This document shows, piece by piece, positions 11,784 to 24,685 of a stretch of 64,000 nt of DNA (its first letter is position 1; every line of letters begins with the position of its first letter). The stretch comes from Primulina eburnea. Lineage: Eukaryota; Streptophyta; Magnoliopsida; Lamiales; Gesneriaceae. Where the stretch lies: assembly GCF_022965805.1 (NCBI RefSeq), contig NC_133103.1, forward strand, positions 46,879,693-46,943,692, given 5' to 3'. The notes under the pieces are model-generated. The model was not told the DNA's origin, ran no database searches, and was given only the letters and a program-made list of their open reading frames with translations. Both the position numbers and the translations under genes were made by a program.

Positions 11784-12120
11784 TTATCGCATCGTGTTGG
11801 AGTAGTAAGAAAATAACGGCCTAACTTGACATGTTCTGTTTTGGAGAGGTAACACCGCCCTTGTATGAAATGTTTTGCCCGGATTTAAGCTCTTCAACTT
11901 AACTCCATCATTTTGGCTATTTCTCTTGCAAATCACCACACTTGAGGAATGAAAATGAGTAAAATGCAAACACAACGTAATAGACTCATGCAATAACGTG
12001 CTAAAAACGACACAATAAAACATAAAAAACGGCTCCTATCAATCCTATAATTTAAAGTGAAAGATTTTCTTATATTTAATCAATTTATGAATAAATAATT
12101 TATGGAATAAAATAATTGTT
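11784..12120. repeat. Left copy of a ~300-bp direct duplication
   Basis: It matches 12380-12700 over shared blocks including ACATGTTCTGT, CTCCATCATTTTGGCTATTT, CGGCTCCTATCAATCCTATA and AATTTATGAATAAATAATTT. The right copy carries small indels and substitutions. No coding potential is seen. Confidence 0.8.
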
Positions 12121-12139
12121 TTAAATACCCTTCTAAAAT

Positions 12140-12143
<4 letters not shown>

Positions 12144-12205
<62 letters not shown>

Positions 12206-12209
12206 TTTT
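12144..12209. repeat. (AT)n microsatellite plus poly-T
   Basis: About 53 bp of uninterrupted AT repeat is followed by ~13 T. It lies between the two direct-duplication copies. Confidence 0.95.
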
Positions 12210-12379
12210 CTTTTACAAACAAAAAAAAAAAGTAGAAAAACTAATTTCTTTCTCACATAAACTCATTAATTCATTTTATCAATCATGGAAGAAAACATAT
12301 GAAAATTATTTTGAAAAATAAAAAAATCTAATAAATTAGTATAAAATGGTTGAGGCGACATCATGTTAAGTTGTTTGAA

Positions 12380-12700
12380 TTAAGCTCCAGCTTCTGAAGA
12401 AGAAATCATGCATTCTCGTTGGGGCGGTCGAAAAACACCGCCCTAGCATGACATGTTCTGTCCAGAATTAAGTTCTTTACCTTAACTCCATCATTTTGGC
12501 TATTTCTCTTGCAAATCAACCACCACCCGTGAGGAATGAAAACGAGTGAAATGGAGGCTCAACGTAATAGAGTCATGTAATAAGGTGTTAAAAATGACAC
12601 AATAAACGGCTCCTATCAATCCTATAATTCAAAGTGCAAGATATTCTTATACTTAATCAATTTATGAATAAATAATTTATGGAATAAAATATCTGTTTTA
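12380..12700. repeat. Right copy of the ~300-bp direct duplication
   Basis: It pairs with 11784-12120 in the same orientation. Its end is ~190 bp upstream of the DUF3326 start codon, so it may form part of that gene's promoter region. Confidence 0.8.
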
Positions 12701-12892
12701 AATAAAATATTATTAAATATTTTAAGAACAGTATTTTTCTAGTTGAGTTTAGAGATTGAAGAATATTTGATTTAGTAATTGTTTTATTTTTTTTCGATAA
12801 AGAGCATATTTAAATGTTGTTTCGTTTATATTTTCACAGCAAAGGTTTGGGATTTGGCAGCTGCTGGTTCGGGAAGGGACAGAGCTGGTGGA

Positions 12893-15800
12893 ATGGCGAG
12901 CCTTATCCCGTGCCGTTCATTTCGCTCCGCCGTCGGCCAAGGATCAGTCCGGAAGCCTGCCGTCCGGTCAGTCGTATCATGTTCCAGTTTCCACCTCTCG
13001 AGCAAGGCCAGTTATACGAAGAAATTTTAGTACGATTGTTTGTGTTTGTGTTTAGTATTATCTATAACGCAGGTGCAAGCATCAGTTCTATGCGTTTTGC
13101 TTTCGTTAAAAGTGTTTGTATGTATTTTGAGCAGCATAAGAGGCCGTACACTAGTGTGATGATAGTACCGACCGGAGTAGGAGCTGCAATTGGTGGTTAT
13201 GCAGGGGATGCCTTGCCGGTGGCTCGCACTCTGGCCAATGTTGTCGATTGTCTCATATGTCATCCTAATGTATGCTTCTTCGTTGGGAAAAGTTTCGTTC
13301 TGATTTACTTTTTATGAATTTTTCTCTTATCTTTGTTGTGTTTTCAGTTTTGGGAATTAGAGTAACGTGGAGATTTTACCAAAACCTGTGAGAATGTAAG
13401 AGTGTAACTGTCTGGGAACAGTTAAGTGGAAAAGTGTGGGGATTTTTTGAATTTGGCGCTAAATATTGTTTGTTAGCACCCAGAAGCTCATTTTATTTGA
13501 CGGCCTCTTCACAATGCTTGTACTGTGTCCGGTTTATTGGACAATGCTAAACAAAGAGATAGAAATCAGATGGAACTTTATTAACAGAGCACGCTGCTGG
13601 AAAGCTTTCCTTGGATGAAAACCTACTCGTTATGCTTTTAATTGCCGTCATAATTTCCCATAAAATGAATAACAGCTGGCTTTTCTTAAGACACAAAAGA
13701 ATTTTTACAAGATTGGAAAAGAGTTTTGTAGGGGATATGATTGATGATAAGTTAGCTAGAAAACAAAACAATAAGACCAAAATGCATCTGCAAACACATT
13801 AGATGATGATCCTCATCTATACGAGTGTTTATAATTAATTGGCAACACAATTATTTTAAAGAGTTACTGTGATAGTCATAGAACTAATGAATTCCTGGAG
13901 GTGCAAGAATAACCTGTTGCCTATGCAAAGGAAGGGGGTCATGTTGTACCAAATCAATTTATGCTGTAATCATTATACTAATCTGAAAGCTCAGATGCTC
14001 TGCATCAATAGGGTTTATTGTGACTGCTTTTCATTTTTCATACCGAGTGCTTATTTAATTGAGTGCATAAAGGTGTCACTTGTCTTTTACATTAAAAATC
14101 CATACAGGTTCTAAATGCTGCAATGCTTTATTGGCCAATGCCAAATGTGTTATATGTTGAGGGTTATGCTTTAGATAGATTCGCTGAAGGCATTTGGGCA
14201 CTGCAGCCGGTTCACCAGAATAAGGTATGCTTCACCACCTGGTGGATCCTTACATCAGTTGTCTCTGTTTTATGGCTGCCCATATTTTTTTTCTTTAATG
14301 ATTGACCATGACCATACTCTATACTTTTAACTTGGGTCAGGTGGGGCTTGTTCTTGATGCTGGAATAGAGGGAGACCTTCGCATTCGTCATTTACAAGTT
14401 GTGGATGCAACAAGGGCTTCTCTTGGTTTGCCTATCATAGATTATACAGTAACAGACACTGCTCTACAGGTAAATGATTCATATGTCACCTCTTACCCAC
14501 ATATTTCAGGGATCGATGATATGTTTGATTCATAATATAATATATCATCGAAAGGCAGTAACTAGAATCATCTTGGTATGCTGTAGATGTTAAGTGGAAT
14601 ACACAAGCCGATTTTTTAAGGAAAACAAAAGCCAAATGATGATTTTCAGCAGCAACAGATGTCTTATTGGCAAATACTGGCAGAGAATGAAACAAACACT
14701 TCCATTATTCTGATTAAAAATGTCTAAAAAATTGTAACCAAAGCCCTGGTACTCTTTTTTTACGACATTGATAAAATTCATTCATTTGGAAGTACTTCAT
14801 GTCCAATTATATGGGAAAATTTCACACAAAAAAAAATAAAAAATGGTCCTGATGTAAAAGTGTTTCACATAATTAATTTAGATTAAATAGCGAGGAGATG
14901 GAGTTGAAACTTTTGCAATTCACATGTGAACAAAGCTATGATAAAAGAAAAAAAGTCATATAACACAGTAAATGGGTGGCAGGTTTTCCTTCATATGCAC
15001 AGTGATTGGTTGAAATCTTACATTCGAAGTTATTTATACAATGGTAGTTATTGACATGACAATGTGGCATTCTATATGTTAACTGTGGATTTTGGGAAAT
15101 GAATATTTCTTAGAAAAGAGTATATTTGCAATTCATGAAGGAAGTTTAAGTAGTATTGTTTAGAGAGTTTTTGAAAAAATTTCTTTGTATAACTAGGTGG
15201 AAAAGTGGGTTGACCCAACAAGTGGACAATCTACTGGGAAGATACAGCATCCCGATTCATTATTAAGGGCTGTAAGTACATTAGTAGAGAGATCTCGGGT
15301 GAATGCAGTCGCGGTTGTGGCACGCTTCCCAGATGATGATATCGGTGATGACGTGAACGGTTATCGGCAAGGGTTGGTATGCGTTATTTGATAAGCCATG
15401 CAATTTTCTTTGTTGACAAGTTTGTTGTGGTTCACGTCTACCGGTTCTAAACAATATGAAAGACTTAGGACAGGAGTCTAAATTCCATATATCATTCTAA
15501 TTCATTCCTTTTCAACTACAGGGAATTGATCTTTTGGCAGGTTTGGAGGCAGTGATAAGCCACCTAGTGGTGAAGAATTTTGGAATTCCATGTGCCCATG
15601 CTCCTGCATTATTACCTTTTCCATTGAGCCCTTCTTTATGCCCTAAAGCAGCTGCTGAGGAGGTGAAATATATTTATTCTTTATCTTGGTATCCTGAAAT
15701 TACACCATTTACGAAACTTCACCAGGATTTTGTACACTGTATTCTCAAAATGGAAGATAGAAGCAATAATCGGCTCTAATGGTAGTATGCGTGCATCACG

Positions 15801-18800
15801 TGTTCTGGTTTTGCAGATAGCTTTTCCTTTATTTAATTTGTATAAATTATTCTTGGGAGCAGGTTTTACTCTAAATCATGTCTATATCACATGTTCATTT
15901 GACAGATAGGATACACATTCTTGCCATGTGTGCTTGCTGGACTTAGTAATGCACCTCAATACTTAGTCCGCAGCTCTGAATCTTTGGAAAAGGACTGTCT
16001 AGTTGCTAGTGATGTTGATAGTGTGATTCTACCAATTGATGCTTGGGGAGGAGCTGCTGCTCTTGCATTTGCTAATAGCAAAACAAACAGGGTATATGCC
16101 GACATCCATCTATTTCAGAACCAATTTTTGTGATTTAAGCCGAATGTACGGTTTGTCAAACCTCAAAATGGAGAAGTTCTAATGTCTGTAACAACTATTG
16201 ATTTTTGCAGCCACTTTTAATTGCTGTTGGAGAGAATGAAACAGTTCTCAGTGATACACCGGATAAACTTGGGATTCCTGCGGTATTTTCATAAAATACC
16301 TCCAAACTAAAACCTCCTCTTTACTTCGGTTTTTTCTACAATCTGCTTGGTTTCCTTGCACAATCTCGATAGCATGTGCTTGCTTAAACATATATGGTAG
16401 AGCACTTCTAGAAACTTGGGCTAATTATTTCACAAAGTGAGATTAATAAGAAATGGGTATTGGTGGAGTACTTTCATCATCAACACTAAGATGCACCTCC
16501 ATTACATGTGACTAGTTTTGTAGGAATATTTCATTGACCATTTAGTATAAATCTAGTTTTATTCAGTACTGCTCTTATAAACTTTAGTATTAGATGAAAC
16601 AAAACATTATTATTTAAAAAATAATAATCACCATACAAAATTTTAGAACTGCATTAACTTAATGTCTACTGCCTCTAGGTGGATTGTTTTTCCTCACCCC
16701 CTTGTATCGGTGATTGTCAGCTTCATACATGTGTGGAGATGAAGCATATAGTATACATCATCGTTCAAGTTTGGAAATAACTCTCATGAGGAGCTTGGTA
16801 TAGCAACGATTTAAATTAGGCCTACTATCCTCACTTTTTCTCAATAGGGTGAAAAGCTCCATGAACTCATGTGATTATTCATTGAAATCATATATAGTCT
16901 GCTCTTGTAGTGACAGCTACCGAAAAGATGACATTCGAACTTCCCGCTCCCAAACTCTTGCCGTAATGAGAAATCGGAACACACTTACCATGCTGTTGGA
17001 ATCCAGAACACTAAGAAATTTTTGGGAAAATATAAAAAATTATCAGTCGAAGATGATGGTTTTGAGGCTGCCACAGACCGGCTGTGGGGTAGCTGACAGG
17101 CTGCTGAAATTTAGGCCAAATGTTGGTGAATTATAAGATGTTTTATGGGGGAAAACGAAAAGAACAGGAAACAATTTCGGGTGTTGGTTGGATATTTAGG
17201 GTGGTAAAATTTCAGTTGATTTTAAGGGGAAAAACAAGTGCAAGAAAGGATTTCGGGTGTCAGCAGGAGATTTTAGGGAAAGTTACGAAGTTGAGATTTT
17301 GGGGAATATGAGAAATCGAGAAACAAGGAGGTTTGTGTGATTAGGGACTGAATTAAAAAAACATTTCAAAACTAGGGGGGCCTAAGTCTTGGTTTGGGAG
17401 TTGGGAGGGAAAAGAAAGTGAAAAGACAAGAAAAAAGAGAAGTAGAGAAGAGAAATGATATATTTTTTTTGTTCGAGAGTTGAAGAAAAAAGATAGAAAG
17501 GAAATACATGTTTTTTGTTTAGGAGGGAAAGAAGTGGAAGGAAAATATTTTGATTAAAGAAGTAAAGTTGAGTTTCCTTCCACTTTTGGGAGGAAAATAT
17601 TTTGATTAATTTTTCCTCCATTTCATTTCTTTTCTACCCAAACAATAATATTCCAGAGGAAAATGCACCTAAGATCAAATATTTCGAGCGGCAGATCGCT
17701 TAGCCCTGTTCATCTTCGGTTTTCCTTCTCTTAAAAATTCTTCCAAACAAGACATTTTTAACTGAGAACTCTGACATGAGGACTGACGTGTAATTGGAAA
17801 TAGGGTTTGGGGATTTTTATGGAGTTTCCCCTAATTATAAACATAGGACAACTCCGGAGCCATTTGATAAAAAATCTCTTCCAATGATATCACAATAAGT
17901 ATATAATAAAATTAAGAACGCAAAACAACTCAATGGGCCTAAGATAAAAACATCTAGTGATTATTATGTTATAATAGTATTATAATGAAGAACATCTGCA
18001 ATTTAGGAACATGAGATTGTTCCAGAGATCGGATAGCAAATCTCTTGCGATTGTATTGTAGTAATAACATTATAATACAATGATAGAAATAATTATGTGT
18101 ACAATTTTGTCCTTTTGCAATGAGAACAAATATTCGAGGAAATCCATACTTTTATGTGTATATAGATGAACCTGACCAAACGATTTCTTCTTACAAATTG
18201 ACACGAAGAAGAGGTTGGTTAACCTTATTAGTTCTTTCTTTTGGTATGTGATCATTGAAGATGGCTTGGAATATTTAATTAAGGATAAAAATGGCGTCAC
18301 TAATGCATAATTTTAATGCGTATATTCTAGTAACAGCTTATATTTCAATTCGATGGTATGGTTTGAAGCCTCGGTTACTAGCTTTCTCTTGCTTGAAGAA
18401 TGACATTAGTATGTAAATGGAGGGTTATGTCTAATATACTAACAAATGGTAGATTGGCAAATTTCCGAATCCTAGTTTTCATGTATCCTAAAACCAGTTC
18501 TTTCCATGGTTCTCCTTATTATCTCATAGACCAGTTATTGTAAACAAAACAAAGATACGATGTTACGATTGAAACATGAATGTGGCAGCAAATACTTGTA
18601 AATTATGAACTTATCAGGTACATATTTTTCTAACTGCAGGTGAAGGTGTCGAATTACTGGGAGGCCATAGGAGTTGTTGCAGCTCATAAAGTAGGAGTAG
18701 ACCCAAATTCTCTGAGGAAGAATAGAATAAACAATATCCATGCTGCCTCTGTTCTTCTTGATGAAAGATTGTCGTTTGCTCAACGAACCGAAACAAGGAT

Positions 18801-18804
18801 TTGA
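12893..18804 (+). CDS. DUF3326 family protein, probably plastid-targeted, 9 exons
   Basis: Function is unknown; the family is shared by cyanobacteria and plants. Proposed exons: 12893-13029, ~13113-13269, 14108-14224, 14341-14469, 15197-15376, 15522-15662, 15906-16091, 16211-16282 and 18640-18804 (TGA). All junctions from exon 2 to exon 9 are GT-AG and keep frame; the exon 1/2 acceptor is the least certain. The product is ~427 aa. The first ~45 residues (MASLIPCRSFRSAVGQ...) are rich in Ser, Arg and Ala and lack acidic residues, like a chloroplast transit peptide. Conserved blocks follow: MIVPTGVGAAIGGYAGDALP, LYWPMPNVLYVEGYALDRFA, LVLDAGIEGDLRIRHLQVVD, HPDSLLRAV, AVVARFPDDD, CAHAPALLP, FLPCVLAGLSNAPQY and VSNYWEAIGVVAAHK. 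Intron 8 is 2.36 kb and holds a MITE-like insertion. The family call rests on remembered conservation, not a search. Confidence 0.85.
17391..17647. repeat. MITE-like insertion in DUF3326 intron 8
   Basis: Imperfect inverted ends are visible: TTGGTTTGGGAGTTGGGAGG at the left, and CTTTTCTACCCAAACAATA at the right, whose complement is TATTGTTTGGGTAG. The interior is purine-rich (GAAGAGAAAAGG) and noncoding. The target duplication is not clear. Confidence 0.45.
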
Positions 18805-19487
18805 CACAAGGCAACACATCAAATGTGGTCATCTAATAGTGGACGCAGCCTAGAAAGGGGAGTGGTTGTGCTTTGCTCAAATATTGGAAATTTAAAGCGC
18901 AAGTCCAACGTTTTAGACCAACCTTTTGATTTTGTCCTCACAAGTTCATTTTGAATATCTTCAAATTAAGAGATCTCACCTCTTTCGTTTAAACTTAAAT
19001 TAGTTAATCCAGTGCATGAAAATGATGGTTTCATATTTTTTCGATCAATGCTTTCTCTGAGCTACATTTTCAATCAATATTAATTATCCACACGTCAATA
19101 ATTTGGTGAAAATTCTCACTATTTTAATTATTTTTTCTTTAAATTATTCTCTATGATATTTCAATAGAAATTGTTAAACCAAACAAGTGTTTTCTTTGCC
19201 TTGATGTATTCTTACAAATTGGGGTAATATGTAACTATCGTCCCTCTAACTTGCAAAAGAGGCATAAAACTATCATGATTTAAATTAATATGTTAATAAA
19301 TCTTTCACTTTTCAAAAATTCAAGCTTAAAACATCGGAGTCTAAAAATTTGTATTTGACACATAAATTAACCTAATTGCTATCACTCTCTATTTTATTTT
19401 TACTGTTTCTTGACATTGTTTTAAGCTGCCAATTAGCCTATCAAATTTTAACAATTATTTTTAAAATAATTAGGAGACATAAATTAA
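18805..19487. other. 3' flank of the DUF3326 gene and intergenic DNA
   Basis: AT-rich sequence without recognisable coding content. The 3' UTR and poly(A) signals of the DUF3326 gene must lie in its first part but cannot be placed with confidence. Confidence 0.4.
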
Positions 19488-19664
19488 ATGCAAAAATTTG
19501 TATGAGATCATCTTACGAATCGTATTTTGTGAGATTGATATTTTATTTGGATCATTAATGAAAAATATTATTTTTTATGCTAAAATTATTACTTTTTATT
19601 ATGGATATCAACAGAATTGATGTGTTTCACGGATAAAAGATTAATGAGACAGTCTCACGATATA
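19488..19664 (+). repeat. MITE-like repeat 'GTGAGACNGTCTCAC', degenerate copy
   Basis: A diverged copy of the ~180-bp repeat best preserved at 31764-31946. Shared parts are the opening TATGAGATCATCTTACGA, the middle ATTTGGATCATTAATGAAAA, and the closing GAGACAGTCTCACGA. It sits just upstream of the methyltransferase gene. Confidence 0.7.
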
Positions 19665-19800
19665 TCTGTTCTAAATTAAAATATAGGTGCAGTAGCACTA
19701 TAGTGGGTCCCGAAAAATTGTTTTTTTTTTCCTGTTTTTTTTTTTAGGCAGAATATTGGGGTCCTCCGGTGCAGCTAGCGAAGAAAACCCAGTATTGGCT

Positions 19801-22800
19801 ATGGAGGAGGAGGAGGAGGAGGCCGATAACGTAGTGGCTGGGCTCGGCTCATATCTCGGGAAAGTGAAGCTGATTAATGGCGGTGGTATAGAATCTGATG
19901 AGCCATCAGCCGCCGCGGAAGAAATCATGCTTCTGTGGGGAATTCAACAGCCACTTTTCTCCAAGCACAACGCTTTCGTCAAACAGTCATCTCTTCAGCT
20001 CCGGATCGATGCCTGTGGCCGCTCGCTCTCTATCCACCAGTCCCCTTCTTCTCTGGTTCCTGCAACTTTTTTTTGAAATTCATTTGTTCCAGTTTATTGT
20101 TTCTTCCTTCTTTGTTTGTTGAGCTGCTGTGTGTCACCATTGCTTAAATATTGTGTAACTGGTTGAATGCTTTTCTTTAACAGCATTTGAGGTTATGAAT
20201 ACCGATTCATTTCGGGGAGATGACCTTTGTTGTACGTTTTGCTGCATTGGTTGTAATTTTTTCTGTCCCCAGATTAGCACAAGTTTTTCTTGGATTTGCC
20301 ATTGCCATTTTGTTCACCACTTAGTCAGTCATGATTCAAGAAATGCTTATGTTCGAATATTTATGAAACACTATTAGATACTTGTGTCTTTTATTGTATC
20401 ATGCATTTTTCGGGGAGATGCCGGAGGAAAACAATTTTCACTGTTTGCTTTTGTTCACATAATCCAATTTACAACTCTTAGGTTGCGTTTTGGATTGAAG
20501 GATTCAAATTTGAGGAAGTATTTGATGGGAAGATTTGGAATTACTAAATGTTTGGATAAATTCGAAATATAGCACAATATCTCATAAATGACTATTCATT
20601 GTCAAGGGAATTTGTCCAAACAAAACAATGCATTTATTATTATAGATTGGAAATCCTTAGCTTCAAATCCATCCATCCAAACACAACGTTATCATAATCA
20701 CCGTTGCATTTACATAAGTTAACTGTGGGGTGCAATTGAAATTAATCCTATATAAATTCATCCAAACAATCAAATCGATTTAAATCCATAGCTTCAAATC
20801 CCTGGATTCCCTCCGCAAATCGAATCCCCCGTCCAGTTAAAACCTTAAAATCCATTTGATTAAGGTTGCGCTTGGACGGAAGATGGTTTGAAGCTATGAA
20901 TTCAAATCCTTTTGGGTGCTTGGATGAATTTATGTTGGATAAATTTTAAATCCACCTCATCTTAACTTGTGTAAATATAATGGTGATTATAATGGATTTC
21001 AAATCCATCCAAGATAGATATCATTTCAAATCCACCCAAGATGAGTGTCGTTTCAAATTCGTCATTCAAATCCCTCCTTTCAAATCCCTAATGTATTAGA
21101 ACTTTTATCGCATGGTCAAACTACTTACACATACTGTTGAAAATGGATTTGGATTATAAATTATTATTGCCCTCTGTGGAGCTCCATAGTTCATAACTTC
21201 ATCGCTATATGATTCGGGTACTAACTATAAATTGAATTCAAGAGTTGTGCCGTTAAATTATCTTATCAATACCGGCCAAAATTTGTCGTCATCTGTTCTG
21301 TAGTCACAAATTCTCTCAGTCAGCAATCTAACTACGGTGTTCTTTTGAAATACAGGGAACTCCTGGAGTTACTGGTGCAGTGATGTGGGATAGCGGCATA
21401 GTTCTAGGAAAATTTTTAGAGCATTCTGTGGAGTCCAAGACCATCATTCTTCAGGACAAGAAAGTCATTGAGCTGGGCTCAGGCTGTGGATTTGTTGGGT
21501 AACTGATGTCAGTTGTTGTTTAACTGTTTTTCTTGTTTGTGTAAGCTAGTGTGTTTAGAGTTTTGAGCATGCTCCATGTTCCCATACCGATCTTTTGTCT
21601 GGGTTGTTTTTTGGATAATAAACTTTCCACCCTTGAACTTTATATTAGTTGCACTTCACATTTCTAGAACGACGCAAAATTGAGCACCTATTCTCTATTT
21701 TTTGTTGGAGTGTTGACTTGTATATATGTTGAGGCAATTGTAATTTATTGTTCTTGAAATGAACGGAAATTTTCTCACACACATCTTTCAGTTGCATTGC
21801 AGCTTTACTGGGTGCCCGAGTGGTTCTGACTGATCTGCCTGATCGGCTGAAATTATTAAAAAATAATGTTGAAACCAATCTATATGGTGATGTGCGAGGG
21901 ACTGCGAAGGTGGAAGAACTTACATGGGGAGACAACCTGGACTCAGACCTGACACACCCTTGCCCTGATTATGGTAACGAGTAGGGCATGAAACTTTGAC
22001 TTCTGCAATAATTTTTTCGAAAAAACATTTTCACAGGGGGCCTAAGTGAAACAAATACCAGTTATAGATTCTTATTCAAGGTCTAAGAAGGATGTTAGTG
22101 ACCCCATTACAATTTATATCTTCGTGTTTGAGGTTGAGCTTGAAATTTACAAGTCATCCCAAAGCTTATAAATATTTTTGGATTCGTTATTTTTAATCTT
22201 TATATTATATTTGTTATGTTGGTTGAAAGTTGAAGCCTGATGGCTCATGTTTTATATTTGTTTAGAAATGGTTAATATATATATTAATGCTTGAAATTGG
22301 TGTTAAGATTATGGACTTGAGCCTAACTCCATCCAAAATATAGTTCAAAGGGGGTGATTGGACAAGTCTATATACACAACTCTCAAGAATTTAATTCAGC
22401 CCCTCAAGCTCATGAATGAACAATTGGAACGTAAAGTTTACCAGACATTATTGAGTAGCCTATATGACAGTCCACCACATAACGGCGAGTCTGATATATG
22501 ATACCATGTTAAGATCATGGACTTGGGCAACAAGTTGGTCTATGTATTGAAAAAAGTAATTTTGGTTCAAATTGGGTCGAAATACTTTCGAACAGATTTT
22601 AGCTGTGGTCCCATTCAATAATCTGAAATACATCGAGCCACATTGATTTATTTTCCATCCAACTTATCTACCCCTTATTTTCTCGAAATACATCGTACTA
22701 ATGTGGAATAAATGTTGCAGTGCTTGGCTCAGATGTAGTATACGGTGAGGAAGCAGTATTGGATTTGATGGAAACACTCGTAGAACTTTGTGGGAGACAA

Positions 22801-23048
22801 ACTACTATAATTTTGGCTGGCGAACTTCGAAACGGTATTTGATTATTTTCTTGGCCTTTCCAATCCAAGTGCTTTTACACAAATTCTTATGCTTGCTTGC
22901 AACTCATGTAACAGATGCTATTCTCGAATATTTCTTAGAAGCAGCGACTAAAGATTTTATCGTTGGCCGTATAGACCAAGAACAGTGGCATCCGGATTAC
23001 AGCAGTCCACGCGTCGTGATGTATGTTTTGACGAAGAAACAGAAATAA
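19801..23048 (+). CDS. METTL21-like (Methyltransf_16) SAM-dependent methyltransferase, 5 exons
   Basis: Probably methylates lysine side chains of proteins using S-adenosylmethionine, in the cytosol or nucleus as in the METTL21 family. The exact substrate is unknown. Exons: 19801-20055, 21356-21498, 21792-21973, 22721-22834 and 22915-23048 (TAA). All introns are GT-AG and frame is kept, giving ~275 aa. I chose the ATG at 19801; the open frame continues upstream but contains no earlier ATG near the exon. Residues 1-10 are acidic (MEEEEEEADN). The SAM-binding motif I is ELGSGCG (124-130), the post-I acidic loop is VLTDLP (145-149), and the family's late motif is GSDVVYGEE (196-204). Upstream of the fold, GAVMWDSGIVLGKF (92-105) contains the conserved Trp-Asp-Ser. 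Intron 1 (1.3 kb) contains repeat insertions. Confidence 0.9.
20482..20695. repeat. MITE-like element in methyltransferase intron 1
   Basis: The left end TTGCGTTTTGGATTGAAGG and the right end CATCCATCCAAACACAACG are imperfect inverted complements. The interior is AT-rich and noncoding. The ends resemble common plant MITEs that begin with a TTGYGTTTGGAT motif. Confidence 0.55.
20752..21095. repeat. Second foldback repeat in methyltransferase intron 1
   Basis: The arm AAATTCATCCAAAC...AAATCCATAGCTTCAAATCC (20754-20800) is complemented by GGTTTGAAGCTATGAATTC...GCTTGGATGAATTT further right (20885-20930). Similar AAATCCA(T/C)CCAA units continue to ~21095. It looks like a nested or rearranged copy of the MITE to its left. 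Confidence 0.5.
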
Positions 23049-23313
23049 CAGACGAGCAAGTTCGATACATTTGGCTTTTATGTAGAGACGGGGGTGTACT
23101 AAGAAGGTGCTGTCGCTTTCCCTCAAACTAAAGAAATTGAATTTTCGTATCCAAATTGTGATAAAATTCAAGTTTCATGATCGTAAATATATCGAATCAT
23201 CCTTCTCAATTCGATGTTGTTCCTCTCTCCCATATCTCCGCTCCTCCCCCGAATGATCTCCAAATAGGATACGAACGTATCATATTCTATTTTCATCTGG
23301 TCAAGATTTAGAG

Positions 23314-23478
23314 TAGGTCTTTTGTGAGATGGTCTCACGGATCTTTATTCGTAAGATGAGTCAATGTTGTCCATTTTTATAATAAAAAAATAATACTTTT
23401 GGCATAAGAACCCACATCGAATATCTGTATGACAAAATTGATATGCGAGACCGTGTCACATGAGTTTTTGTACAAGAT
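23314..23478 (-). repeat. MITE-like repeat 'GTGAGACNGTCTCAC', inverted copy
   Basis: The outer end TTTTGTGAGATGGTCTCACGG and the inner end GCGAGACCGTGTCACATGAG match the terminal palindromes of the copies at 31764 and 34471. The middle is TAATACTTTTGGCATAAGAA. It lies just after the methyltransferase gene. Confidence 0.75.
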
Positions 23479-23989
23479 TTATTTATATTATTTTATAATT
23501 GACTTGCTTCTCCATGGAATAATTTATGAATCATCAGAAAAATTGGGTTACAAAAATCTAAAAGTTTCTACTTTCTATTTGGGGATGGCTTGATAAACTA
23601 CAAAAATATGTAGGGATAAAGAATATGCAAAAGTATTTATGAGTGACTTCGAAGCAGGTAAAATCAGATCAACTTTTGGTTGAAAAGTAATGTGTGTGAT
23701 GATGGATTATATCCAACCTACTCACCAAGTAATTAATTTGATAATTCGGTAATCCATGTTTGATTTGTGTAATCCAATCTTGAAGACTATTACGTCCAAA
23801 ATGACTTCAAAATTACGACTATATATATAGTTAAGATGATAAGACTTCAAATATTTTTTCAAAATACAATCACGAGATTGTTTCAGACTACAAAAATATA
23901 ATATAACTGTCTACATTATTAACGAGACTTGAACGTGAATCCAAGATGTTACCTCATGGATGAACCAATTAAGATCAGGTCCAAACCAG
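23479..23989. other. Intergenic DNA
   Basis: AT-rich sequence with no recognised gene or repeat. Confidence 0.4.
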
Positions 23990-24330
23990 ACTTTGACCCC
24001 TGACCCTTCCCCAACCAAGGTAGAAGGCTCATAACATGCCCATGTACTATCCCTGGCCTCTCCCCAACCAAGGTAGAAGGCTCATAACATGTCAATGTAC
24101 TATCCTATAAATACGAGGTTTGAGTGTCTAATTTTTCATTCAATATATTGTTTTTCAGCAGCACCCTTAGCTGCTCGTCACTTATATCCTTAGTCTCTGA
24201 CTTGAACGTCGAAGAGGCTATGCTAGGACACCCTTCTGGAGCCCTTTCTAACGGTCTTATTCGTGATTTCAGGTTCGAGGTAATTTTGAAACTTGTGTTT
24301 GGACTGGTGATAGTTGCTGGAATCAGACCC
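23990..24330 (+). repeat. LTR-like fragment with its own TATA box
   Basis: Contains a tandem duplication with 54-bp spacing (24005-24052 and 24059-24105), each copy CTCCCCAACCAAGGTAGAAG-type. This is followed by TATAAATA at 24106-24113, and later by GACTTGAACGTCGAAGAGG and GGACACCCTTCTGGAGCCC. I recognise this order from LTR leaders of plant retrotransposons. No second LTR, PBS or coding region is seen. It ends about 360 bp before the 3beta-HSD start codon. Confidence 0.5.
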
Positions 24331-24685
24331 TAAATTTCTTATGAGTATCACAAGACATGTTTATCTCGGACAAAACATTGCTAAAATGAACACAAATCAA
24401 ACTTTTTTAAGTCATAGAAGAAGTCTGAACTTCGACTTTTGAGAATAATTGTTTAAGTGAGTTGTATGAAGAAAGTCGGGACTTGGGAGGGATAAAATGG
24501 TCAAATCAGGTTTTTGCGGGCGTGTAAAGTGCAATAAGTGGATCCGGCACCTGATTCCTGTGGGGCCTCCCACACCGAATCCACCCACCCCTAAAACCCC
24601 TCTCGATTTCCGCGCCACTCCTCACGTTCCCTGTCATTGTTCTTCCTCCAATTCAATTTCGTTGCAAATTTGGCGATTTCGGGAA

